Positions 40,807 to 49,702 of a DNA stretch of 64,000 nucleotides are shown in pieces (within the stretch, counting starts at the first letter, position 1; every line of letters starts with the position of its first letter). Source of the stretch: Rhodospirillum centenum SW (GTDB taxonomy: Bacteria > Pseudomonadota > Alphaproteobacteria > Azospirillales > Azospirillaceae). The stretch spans positions 2,624,501-2,688,500 of the forward strand of contig NC_011420.2 of NCBI RefSeq assembly GCF_000016185.1. Reading direction: 5' to 3'. A program made the position numbers and the translations under genes. The notes beneath the pieces were generated by a model. The model did no database searches. It saw only the letters and a list, made by a program, of their open reading frames with translations, and had not been told where the DNA came from.

Positions 40807-43659
40807 ATGCCCGACACGCTTCCCGCCGCCCTGGCCGACAGGCCGTCCCCGTCCGACCATGGCCCGCGTGAGCGGTCCGGCGTGCCCGGCCGGGCCGCGA
40901 TCGCCCGACGCCTGTCGGCGCTGGTCGTCACCACCGGCCGCCCGGGCGAGGACAACCGCGGCGCCGATTCCCTGCGCGGCGCCGTGCTGGACGTGCTGAA
41001 GGGAGCGCTGGAGGAGGGCCGCCGCGCCATCCGCAGCCGCTTCGAGGCCGGCGGCCGCGGCGACGACTGCGTGCGCGCCACCGCGCGGCTGGCCGACGCC
41101 ATCATCCAGGCCCTGGCCGATTTCGCCATCCACCACGCCTATCCGGTCGCGGTGGCGACGCCGGGCGAGCGCTTCGCCCTGGCCGCCACCGGCGGCTACG
41201 GCCGCAGCGAGCTGGCGCCCGCCTCCGACATCGACCTGCTGTTCCTGCTGCCCTACAAGCGCACGCCGCGGGTGGAGCAGCTTGTCGAATACATGCTCTA
41301 CATGCTGTGGGACCTGGGCTGGAAGGTCGGGCACGCCGTGCGCAGCGCGGACGACTGCATCCGCCTGTCCCGCGACGACGTCACGATCCGCACGGCACTG
41401 CTGGAATCCCGCTTCCTGTGGGGCGAGGCCGCCCTGTTCGGGGAGATGAAGAAGCGCTTCGCCCGCGAGGTGGCGGCCAACACCGCCTCCGCCTTCATCG
41501 AGGCGAAGCTGGCCGAGCGCGACGCCCGCCACCTGAAGGTCAATGACAGCCGCTACGTGCTGGAGCCGAACCTGAAGGAGGGCAAGGGCGGCCTGCGCGA
41601 CCTGCACACGCTGTTCTGGATCGCCAAGTACGCCTATCAGGTGGACGATGTGGAGGATCTGGTGGCGCAGGGCGTGCTGCTGCCGGAGGAGTCGCAGCGC
41701 TTCGCCAAGGCGCAGAACTTCCTGTGGACCGCGCGCTGCCACCTGCACTACCTGACCGGCCGGCAGGAGGACCGCCTGACCTTCGACGTGCAGGCGGAGA
41801 TCGCCCGCCGGCTGGGCTATACCGACCATGCCGGCACCTCGGGCGCCGAGCGGTTCATGAAGCACTACTTCCTGACCGCCAAGGACGTCGGCGACCTGAC
41901 CCGCATCTTCTGCGCCAACCTGGAGCAGGAGAGCCGCCGGCCGCCGCGCTTCGCCTTCCTGCGCAAGGCGTTCAGCCGCAGCGGCGGGGTGGAGGGCTTC
42001 CAGGTCGATGCCGGGCGCCTGAACATCCGGAACGAGCGGCAGTTCCGCGACCGCCCGCTGGACATGATCCGGCTGTTCCATCTGGCCCAGGCGACCGACC
42101 TGGACATCCATCCCAACGCGCTGCGCGCCATCACCCGCGCGCTCTCCGCCATCGGGCCGAAGCTGCGCGAGGACCCCGAGGCGAACCGCCTGTTCCTGGA
42201 GATCCTGACCGGGGAGAAGGACCCGGAGATCATCCTGCGGCGCATGAGCGAGGCCGGCGTGCTGGCCCGCTTCGTGCCCGATTTCGGGCGCATCGTGGCG
42301 CTGATGCAGTTCGACATGTACCACACCTTCACGGTGGACGAGCACACGCTGTTCGCGCTGGGCATCCTGCACCGGATCGAGTCGGGGGCGCTGAAGGACG
42401 AGGTGCCGCTGGCCTCGGAGGTGATCCAGACCGTCAGCTCGCGCCGCGCCCTCTATGTCGCCATGATGCTGCACGACATCGCCAAAGGCCGCGGCGGCGA
42501 CCACTCCGTGCTGGGCGCCAAGGTGGCGGAGAAGCTCTGCCCCCGCCTGGGCATGACGGAGGAGGAGACGGAGACGGTGGCCTGGCTGGTGCGCTGGCAC
42601 CTGATCATGTCCTCCACCGCCTTCAAGCGCGACCTGGATGACGAGAAGACCGTGCGCGACTTCGTCGCCCTGGTGCAGAGCCCGGAGAGGCTGAAGCTGC
42701 TGCTCTGCCTGACCGTGGCCGACATCCGCGCCGTCGGCCCCGGCCGCTGGAACGGCTGGAAGGCGACGCTGCTGCGCCAGCTCTACTGGCGGGCGAAGGA
42801 GATGATGTCCGGCAGCGTCTTCGACGACGGCCGCGAGCGCCGCGTCTCGGGCGTGCAGACCGCGCTGAGGGCCGCGCTGTCCGACTGGCCGGCGGAGGCG
42901 GTGGAGACCCATCTGGGCCATGGCTACCCGCACTACTGGCTGGCCTTCGACACGGAAACGCTGGCGCGGCACGCCCGCCTGATGCGGCAGGCCGACGCCG
43001 CACGGGCGCCGCTGACGCTGGACACCCGCGTGGACCGCGAGCGCGGCGTCACCGACCTGACGGTCTACACCGCCGACCATCCGGGCCTGTTCTCCCGTCT
43101 GGCCGGAGCGCTGGCCCTGGCCGGGGCGACCATCGTGGACGCCCGCATCTTCACCATGAGCAACGGCATGGCGCTGGACGTCTTCTCCGTCCACGCGGCG
43201 CACGGCGGCAGCTTCGAGAGCCCGGACAAGCTGGCACGGCTGGCGGTGCTGGTGGAGAAGGCGCTGGCCGGGGAGCTGCGCATGGCGGACGAGCTGGCGA
43301 AGCGCCGCTCCGCCACGCTGCCCAGCCGGGCCCGCGTCTTCAAGGTGCCGCCGCGCGTGCTGGTGGACAACACCGCCTCCACCGCCCACACGGTGGTCGA
43401 GGTGAACGGCCCCGACCGGCCCGGCCTGCTCTATGCCGTCACCCGTGCCCTGACCAGGCTGAACCTCCAGATCGCCTCGGCCAAGGTGGCGACCTACGGC
43501 AACATGGCGGTGGACGTCTTCTACGTGAAGGACGTGTTCGGCCTGAAGGTGACGCACGAGGCGAAGCTGACCCAGATCCGGCAGGCCCTGCTGGACGCCC
43601 TGGCCGATCCCGACACCGACGCCCGGACCGCGAAGCCACCCCGCCGCAAGGCGGGCTGA
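40807..43659 (+). CDS. glnD: PII uridylyltransferase/uridylyl-removing enzyme
   Basis: 950 aa from the ATG at 40807 (MPDTLPAALADRP); an in-frame ATG at 40711 would give 982 aa but with an odd N-terminus. GlnD senses glutamine and adds or removes UMP on PII proteins. Nucleotidyltransferase motif GGYGRSELAPASDIDLLFLLP (about residues 129-149), HD domain MMLHDIAKGRGGDHS (near 555) for the removing activity, and two C-terminal ACT domains (VYTADHPGLFSRLAGALALAGATIVDARIFT, about 755; VNGPDRPGLLYAVTRALTRLNLQIASAKV, about 865). The gene fits nitrogen-fixing relatives of this group but carries no proof of fixation. Confidence 0.95.
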   Translation: MPDTLPAALADRPSPSDHGPRERSGVPGRAAIARRLSALVVTTGRPGEDNRGADSLRGAVLDVLKGALEEGRRAIRSRFEAGGRGDDCVRATARLADAIIQALADFAIHHAYPVAVATPGERFALAATGGYGRSELAPASDIDLLFLLPYKRTPRVEQLVEYMLYMLWDLGWKVGHAVRSADDCIRLSRDDVTIRTALLESRFLWGEAALFGEMKKRFAREVAANTASAFIEAKLAERDARHLKVNDSRYVLEPNLKEGKGGLRDLHTLFWIAKYAYQVDDVEDLVAQGVLLPEESQRFAKAQNFLWTARCHLHYLTGRQEDRLTFDVQAEIARRLGYTDHAGTSGAERFMKHYFLTAKDVGDLTRIFCANLEQESRRPPRFAFLRKAFSRSGGVEGFQVDAGRLNIRNERQFRDRPLDMIRLFHLAQATDLDIHPNALRAITRALSAIGPKLREDPEANRLFLEILTGEKDPEIILRRMSEAGVLARFVPDFGRIVALMQFDMYHTFTVDEHTLFALGILHRIESGALKDEVPLASEVIQTVSSRRALYVAMMLHDIAKGRGGDHSVLGAKVAEKLCPRLGMTEEETETVAWLVRWHLIMSSTAFKRDLDDEKTVRDFVALVQSPERLKLLLCLTVADIRAVGPGRWNGWKATLLRQLYWRAKEMMSGSVFDDGRERRVSGVQTALRAALSDWPAEAVETHLGHGYPHYWLAFDTETLARHARLMRQADAARAPLTLDTRVDRERGVTDLTVYTADHPGLFSRLAGALALAGATIVDARIFTMSNGMALDVFSVHAAHGGSFESPDKLARLAVLVEKALAGELRMADELAKRRSATLPSRARVFKVPPRVLVDNTASTAHTVVEVNGPDRPGLLYAVTRALTRLNLQIASAKVATYGNMAVDVFYVKDVFGLKVTHEAKLTQIRQALLDALADPDTDARTAKPPRRKAG

Positions 43660-43682
43660 GGACCGGGGCCGCGCCCGGTCCT
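43659..43682. terminator. Hairpin between convergent glnD and usg
   Basis: AGGACCGGG/CCCGGTCCT, 9-bp stem with a 6-base loop, spanning the end of glnD and touching the stop of the convergent usg gene. No T-run. Probably a shared bidirectional terminator. Confidence 0.5.
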
Positions 43683-44016
43683 ACTGGAGCCGCAGATCCG
43701 CGCCCAGGTGCCGGAGGTCGCCCGCGGAGACGAGGCCCAGGCTGGCGATGCGGACGCTGTGCAGCTTTCCCTCGATCTCCCGGCTCCAGAAGTCCAGGAA
43801 GCCCTTCAGGACCGGGAATCGCGGGGCGATGTCCAGGTTCTGCCAGATGAAGCTCTGCAACAGGCCGGGATGGTCGGGCATGTGGTAGAGGATCTCCGCC
43901 GTCGTCAGCCGGTAGCCGCGGAGCTGGCGGTGCAGGTCGCCGTCCCCGGGCCCGGCGGAACTGGCCCCGGCGGGGGCGGCAAGCGGCTTCGTGGTCGGTG
44001 TGCGCGGTCCCGTCAT
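43681..44016 (-). CDS. usg: Usg family protein
   Basis: 111 aa. Residues 30-95 hold the family signature LHRQLRGYRLTTAEILYHMPDHPGLLQSFIWQNLDIAPRFPVLKGFLDFWSREIEGKLHSVRIAS. Usg is a short protein found in alphaproteobacteria; its function is not established. The N-terminal 25 residues are Ala/Pro-rich. It is convergent with glnD, which ends within the same hairpin. The name comes from a gene next to trp genes in other species, but no trp gene is here. Confidence 0.85.
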   Translation of the reverse strand: MTGPRTPTTKPLAAPAGASSAGPGDGDLHRQLRGYRLTTAEILYHMPDHPGLLQSFIWQNLDIAPRFPVLKGFLDFWSREIEGKLHSVRIASLGLVSAGDLRHLGADLRLQ

Positions 44017-44313
44017 TCAGGTTTCTCCCAGGCGTGTCCTTCTCAGGCGGTTGACCCGGTGGCGGCCCGGCCCTGCGCCATGGTCCCGGCATCGGTGCTC
44101 CCGGCATCCGTCGCTGGTCCGCAGGACGGCTCCCTGTTGGCGGCCCGGCATCTGCCGGCCGGGTCCGCATGGGCCGTGCCGATTCCCAGCATGGGCAGGG
44201 GAAAACCGTTTGGGAAGAGAAAAGTTCCTGAATTAACAAAGGGTTGGCAGCAGGGATGCGGCTCTGCTGCCAGCCCCGGCGGCGACCCGGACGGGGACCT
44301 TCCTTCGCCCCCC

Positions 44314-44342
44314 TTGACAGGGAAGGGGGGACTGATTACCTC
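44314..44342 (+). promoter_or_regulatory. Candidate groESL promoter
   Basis: TTGACA at 44314-44319, 17-base spacer, TACCTC at 44337-44342. CIRCE begins two bases later, as expected for a repressor that blocks transcription start. The C before TTGACA also fits the alphaproteobacterial sigma-32 -35 pattern. Confidence 0.6.
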
Positions 44343-44343
44343 G

Positions 44344-44370
44344 CTGGCACTCACCGCGGGTGAGTGCTAA
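44344..44370. promoter_or_regulatory. CIRCE element (HrcA operator)
   Basis: CTGGCACTC-N9-GAGTGCTAA, the canonical inverted repeat (consensus TTAGCACTC-N9-GAGTGCTAA) with two changes in the left arm. It lies 46 bases before the groES ATG, so groESL should be repressed by HrcA in the absence of heat stress. Confidence 0.93.
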
Positions 44371-44416
44371 CAGCAGGCTCATCCCGAGTCCTTTGCCTTC
44401 TGAAAGGGAGAGACAC

Positions 44417-44728
44417 ATGAGGTTCCGTCCGCTGCACGACCGCGTCGTGGTGAAGCGCGTCGAGTCCGAGCAGAAGACTGCCGGCGGCATCATCATCCCG
44501 GACACCGCGAAGGAGAAGCCGCAGGAAGGCGAGATCATCGCCGTCGGCTCCGGCGCCCGCGACGAGTCCGGCAAGCTGATCGCGCTGGACGTCAAGGTCG
44601 GCGACCGCGTCCTGTTCGGCAAGTGGTCCGGCACCGAGGTGAAGATCGACGGTGTCGAGTACCTGATCATGAAGGAAAGCGACATCATGGGCGTGCTGGA
44701 GGCTTCCTCCGCCGCCAAGGCCGCCTGA
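44417..44728 (+). CDS. groES: Co-chaperonin GroES (10 kDa)
   Basis: 103 aa from the ATG at 44417 (AAAGGGAGAG upstream). [46 protein letters not shown], with the mobile loop [12 protein letters not shown] that docks to GroEL, and [37 protein letters not shown]. Caps the GroEL ring. Followed after 57 bases by groL in the same operon, under the CIRCE element. Confidence 0.98.
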
Positions 44729-44767
44729 GCGGCCGCGCTTCCCCCGGGCAACGCTCACCAGACCTAG

Positions 44768-46426
<1,659 letters not shown>

Positions 46427-46462
46427 GGTCCGGTCCCCGGCCGACCGGCCAGAGACGGAAAA

Positions 46463-46497
46463 CCCCCGGCGGAGCGATCCGCCGGGGGTTTTCTTTT
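46463..46497 (+). terminator. Rho-independent terminator after groL
   Basis: Stem CCCCCGGCGGA/TCCGCCGGGGG (11 bp, perfect), loop GCGA, followed by TTTTCTTTT. A classic intrinsic terminator 36 bases after the groL stop. Confidence 0.95.
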
Positions 46498-46528
46498 GTC
46501 GGCCACGGCGGCAGACAGAGGAATCGCG

Positions 46529-47008
46529 TCAGATCTTCCGGGTCAGCGCCCCCAGGGCGGCGGACACGGCCTTGCCGACCGCCTGGAGGGCGCCGTCCAC
46601 CCGGGCCGATGCCGCCGCACCGGCCCGTGCCGCCGCGCCCACGGCGCCGACCGCCGGCGCGGCCGGAGGGGAAGCGGCCGGAGGGGAAGCGGCCCTGGGG
46701 CTGGCGGCACTGGGGCTGGCGGCCCTGGCCGCCCGGCGGGGTGTCGTCGCCGCTGCGGACGCGGCGGGGGGCGGTGATCCGGCGGCAAGGGCCAGAAGCT
46801 GCGCCTCGTTGCGCTGCGCCAACTGCTGCACGGCCGCATCGTTGCGCGCCGAGAGCGCCGCAATACCCGTCGGGTCAGCAGCCCCCGGCGTTGCAGCCCC
46901 CGGCGGCGTGGACCCCGGTGTCGTGGACCCCGGTGTCGTGGCCCCCGGTAGCGGGGGCCGGGCGTCCGGCCGGTCCTGCGGGGCCTCTGCTGCGGCGTTG
47001 TCCGTCAT
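46529..47008 (-). CDS. Ala/Pro-rich low-complexity protein, uncertain
   Basis: 159 aa from the ATG at 47008. The N-terminal third has Thr/Pro/Gly repeats (TTPGSTTPGSTPPGAATPGAA), the middle an ordinary stretch IAALSARNDAAVQQLAQRNEAQLLALAAG, and then Ala/Pro/Ser repeats followed by a plausible C-terminal helix (ARVDGALQAVGKAVSAALGALTRKI). The DNA holds short repeated units (GGAGGGGAAGCGGCC twice; GTGGACCCCGGTGTC twice). There is no strong ribosome-binding site. It could be a real small protein with a conserved C-terminal helix; I am not sure. Confidence 0.45.
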   Translation of the reverse strand: MTDNAAAEAPQDRPDARPPLPGATTPGSTTPGSTPPGAATPGAADPTGIAALSARNDAAVQQLAQRNEAQLLALAAGSPPPAASAAATTPRRAARAASPSAASPRAASPPAASPPAAPAVGAVGAAARAGAAASARVDGALQAVGKAVSAALGALTRKI

Positions 47009-47112
47009 CGGGTCATACTACCGGAACGGGAACGGATGCCAAGGCCCGCCGGCATGAAGACCGCGGCAAAGAGAGCGACAAAGCGAGGGAGAGCGATGCG
47101 GCCGGGCGGCCC

Positions 47113-47316
47113 TCACTCCGGCTGCATGGCGCGGAGGGACTGGCGGGCAAGGTCCTTGAGGGCGGTGCGGAGGCGGGCGATCTCGTCGGCGGCGGCCTCG
47201 TAGTCCTGCACCAGATTGCCGACCAGCGAGGCCGGGTCCGACGCCTGGTCGGGGAAGCGGTCGCGCGCCTTCGCGGCCCGGCGGCGGAGGCGCTCGACGA
47301 TGTCTTCATCCTGCAT
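47113..47316 (-). CDS. Small helical protein, function unknown (67 aa)
   Basis: Starts MQDEDIVERLRRRAAKARDRFPDQASDP, then SLVGNLVQDYEAAADEIARLRTALKDLARQSLRAMQPE. Charged, helical, with a heptad-like coiled coil in the second half. No named family recognised. The composition is that of a real protein rather than a shadow, but the ribosome-binding site is weak. A region of repeats lies just upstream. Confidence 0.55.
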   Translation of the reverse strand: MQDEDIVERLRRRAAKARDRFPDQASDPASLVGNLVQDYEAAADEIARLRTALKDLARQSLRAMQPE

Positions 47317-47481
47317 GGCGGCTGACCTGCGGGGAACCCGGCGACGGGGGACAGGACCGCGGCATCCGGGACACCTGCCCGGGCTCCGCGGCGGCGGAAC
47401 CGCCGCAATACACGACCGGCCGGCCCAGGGAAAGGGCGCGCACGGTCAGGGCGGGGCTCCGCCGGGAGCGGGCGTCCGGCC

Positions 47482-47870
47482 CGTGTGCCAGAAGAACACG
47501 GATTGCACGGATGCCGGCTGCGCCGGCCACGGATGGCCGCGGATAAGAGGCGGCCCCTCATCCGTGTTCATCCGTGGATATCCGTGTTCATCCGTGTCCT
47601 GTGCTTTCCCGCCTCCCGGCAGCCCTGCCGACCGGCCCGAGTGGCAGGGGAACACGGAGGACACGGATGCCGGCTCCGCCGGCCACGGATGGCCGCGGAT
47701 AAGAGGCGGCCCCTCATCCGTGTTCATCCGTGTCCTGTGCTCTCCCGCCTCCCGGCAGCCCTGCCGACCGGGCGTCCGGCCCGAGTGGCAGGGGAACACG
47801 GAGGACACGGATGCCGGCTGCGCCGGCCACGGACAAGAGCTGGTTCATATCCGTGTTCATCCGTGTCTTA
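47482..47870. repeat. Dispersed-type CACGGATG repeat, three units
   Basis: Three related units begin at 47482, 47641 and 47785 (spacing 159 and 144 bases). Each runs GTGGCAGGGGAACACGGAGG-like, then ACACGGATGCCGGC...GCCGGCCACGG, then CCCCTCATCCGTGTTCATCCG. GGACACGGATG (47659-47669) and CATCCGTGTCC (47725-47735) are perfect 11-base inverted arms, so each unit can fold into a large hairpin. The last unit is shortened and ends ATCCGTGTTCATCCGTGTC near 47866. No protein is encoded. Such CACGGATG/CATCCGTG blocks occur dispersed in several bacterial phyla; the role is unknown. Confidence 0.85.
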
Positions 47871-47910
47871 AGTCGCCCGGCCGCCGGGACACGGGCGTCG
47901 GGAGGCGGGA

Positions 47911-48453
47911 TCAGGACGCGGCGTCAGGGTAGGCGATGGCGACGACCTCGATCTCCTCCGGCCCCTGCGGGGTGCGCAGGGTGACGAGATCGCCCTCGCG
48001 CGCCTTCAGCAGGGCGCGGGCGATCGGGGAAATCCAGCTCACCTTGCCCTGGTCCATGTCCGCCTCGTCGATGCCGACGATGGTGACGGTGCGCTCCGTC
48101 CCGTCCTCCCGCGCATAGGTGACGGTGGCGCCGAAGAACACCTGGTCGCGCCGCGGCTGCCGGGAGGCGTCCACCACCTCGGCGTTCTCCAGCCGCTTGC
48201 TCAGGAAGCGGATGCGGCGGTCGATCTCGCGCAGCCGCTTCTTGCCGTAGATGTAGTCGCCGTTCTCCGAGCGGTCGCCGTTGCCGGCGGCCCAGGCCAC
48301 CACCTCCACCACCTTCGGCCGCTCCACCCGCAGGAGCGAGCGCAGTTCCTCCTGCATCCGGCGGAAGCCCTCCGGCGTCATGTAGTTGCGGGTGCCGGCG
48401 GGTATCCGCGGGGCGTCGTCCTCATCCTCGTCCTGGGTGCCTGCGGGGCGCAT
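47911..48453 (-). CDS. greB: Transcript-cleavage factor GreB
   Basis: 180 aa from the ATG at 48453. GreB binds the RNA polymerase secondary channel and cuts backtracked RNA. The coiled-coil domain has EGFRRMQEELRSLLRVERPKVVEVVAWAAGNGDRSENGDYIYGKKRLREIDRRIRFLSKRLENAEVV, with the catalytic acidic tip in GDRSENGDY. The C-terminal FKBP-like domain runs VFFGATVTYAREDG, IDQGKVSWISPIARALLKAREGDLVTL-like stretches. The W-A-A-x-x-G-D-R-S-E-N and KKRLREID pattern is GreB rather than GreA. The N-terminal 20 residues are an acidic extension; a later in-frame ATG (MTPEGFRRM) is an alternative start. Confidence 0.94.
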   Translation of the reverse strand: MRPAGTQDEDEDDAPRIPAGTRNYMTPEGFRRMQEELRSLLRVERPKVVEVVAWAAGNGDRSENGDYIYGKKRLREIDRRIRFLSKRLENAEVVDASRQPRRDQVFFGATVTYAREDGTERTVTIVGIDEADMDQGKVSWISPIARALLKAREGDLVTLRTPQGPEEIEVVAIAYPDAAS

Positions 48454-48683
48454 GGTCGTCGCGGGTCCGGTGCTGCGGTCTGGGGGCCGAGAGCTAACGC
48501 CGCCCGCCCGGCCCTGGCAAGGGGAACGGCTGCGCCCGGCCGGACATGTCGGGCGCGGCTGGCAGCGTGCGGCAGGGGACCACTTCCCGCCCGCCCGGCC
48601 GGTCCCCCCCTTTCCGCGGGCCGCGGGATTTGCCATGGTCGCGCCGCCGCCGGCCGTCCGCCGGCGGGACCTTCCCTTTCTGG

Positions 48684-49061
48684 ATGGCGACCGAGATGCC
48701 GACCGACCTCCGCCCCTCATCCTCCGTCCGCGGCCCCACCGTCCGCGGTCCCGTGGTTCCGGTGCCGCGCTGGATGCTGCGCCTGACCCTGGGCCTCTGC
48801 CTGTTGTTCGCGCTGATGCTGTCCGGCCATGCCCTGGCCGGGCTGGGCGGCGCGCCCGCCTGGCTGACCCCGTTCTTCTGGCTGGGTGCGGCCGGCTTCA
48901 GCGTCTGGAGCTTCGTGTTGATCGCGCTGCATCTCGGGCAGGAGCGGACGCTCGCCCGCGGCACCCGGCTGCTGCTGACGGTCCTGGCCGCCCTGGTCAT
49001 GGGCGTCACCGCCTCGCTGGCGGTCACGGCCCTGCTGACGGGTCTGGGCGCCGGCGCCTGA
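48684..49061 (+). CDS. Small membrane protein, function unknown
   Basis: 125 aa from the ATG at 48684; a second ATG at 48696 is equally possible. Three transmembrane helices: WMLRLTLGLCLLFALMLSGHALAGL, PFFWLGAAGFSVWSFVLIALHLG and GTRLLLTVLAALVMGVTASLAVTALLTGLGAG. No recognised domain. It is divergent from greB and lies 99 bases before another exported small protein on the same strand. Confidence 0.6.
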   Translation: MATEMPTDLRPSSSVRGPTVRGPVVPVPRWMLRLTLGLCLLFALMLSGHALAGLGGAPAWLTPFFWLGAAGFSVWSFVLIALHLGQERTLARGTRLLLTVLAALVMGVTASLAVTALLTGLGAGA

Positions 49062-49160
49062 CCGACCGTCACGCCCGGTCGCGCCTGCCGCGGTGCGGGA
49101 GCCGAATCCGGCGTCCGGCGTTACCTGTCCGACCGACAGGCGACGACGGAGGAAGGCGCG

Positions 49161-49637
49161 ATGCCCGGACGGCCGCGCAGAGACCCACGCGGACTGTGCT
49201 GGCCGGCGCCAGGACGGCCGCGGCGGGCTGTCCTGGCGGCGGCCCTGCTGCTGGCCGCCGCGCCCGGCCCGGTGGCGGCCCAGCAGGCCCCTGGACCTGC
49301 CCCGATCCCCGGCCCGGCCCAGGTTCCGGGCCGGTCGCTGGGACAGATCCCTGCGGATTACGAGGTGCATGGCGAGCTGATCCTCGTCTCCGGCCAGCTC
49401 GAAGGCTTCTTCGAGGCCTGCGGCTTCGGCCGCAAGCCCGACCGCGACGAGCTGATGCGCTGGTACGAGCATTACCGCCTTGCCCGCAGCATGGGACGCA
49501 TCCAGGGCATCTATGATCTCGGCGTCGCGCTGGGGCGCGAAGGTCCCTGCACGACCGACCATCACACCGCCCTGGTGCGGCAGTGGCAGACCCTGCTGAG
49601 CCGGACGCTCGCCTATGTGGACGCCTACCGGCGCTGA
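49161..49637 (+). CDS. Secreted or periplasmic protein, function unknown
   Basis: 158 aa from the ATG at 49161 (CGGAGGAAGG upstream). Basic N-terminus, then the signal peptide AVLAAALLLAAAPGPVAAQQ (cleavage likely after VAA). Mature part begins with a Pro/Ala linker (QAPGPAPIPGPAQVPG), then VHGELILVSGQLEGFFEACGFGRKPDRDELMRWYEHYRLARSMGRIQGIYDLGVALGREGPCTTDHH. Two Cys (in EACGF and GPCTT) could form a disulfide in the periplasm. No named family recognised. Confidence 0.7.
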   Translation: MPGRPRRDPRGLCWPAPGRPRRAVLAAALLLAAAPGPVAAQQAPGPAPIPGPAQVPGRSLGQIPADYEVHGELILVSGQLEGFFEACGFGRKPDRDELMRWYEHYRLARSMGRIQGIYDLGVALGREGPCTTDHHTALVRQWQTLLSRTLAYVDAYRR

Positions 49638-49702
49638 CGCTGCCGGGACGCCGGCCGGTCGTAGCGGATTCCCTCCCGTGCCGGAGCGTGTAGGATGAAG
49701 CG

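Larger units (their letters stand above)
44017..44416. other. 400-base control region upstream of groES
   Basis: The first 190 bases are GC-rich with no gene. A short A/T-richer stretch (44210-44250, with GAAGAGAAAAGTT and GAATTAACAAAGGG) follows. The last 100 bases hold the groES promoter and CIRCE element, listed separately. The region also has to supply the promoter of the divergent usg gene. Confidence 0.7.

Noticed and set aside
47482-47870. CRISPR array
   Set aside because: Units are long, contain inverted arms and have no short constant repeat with unique spacers; no cas gene is near.
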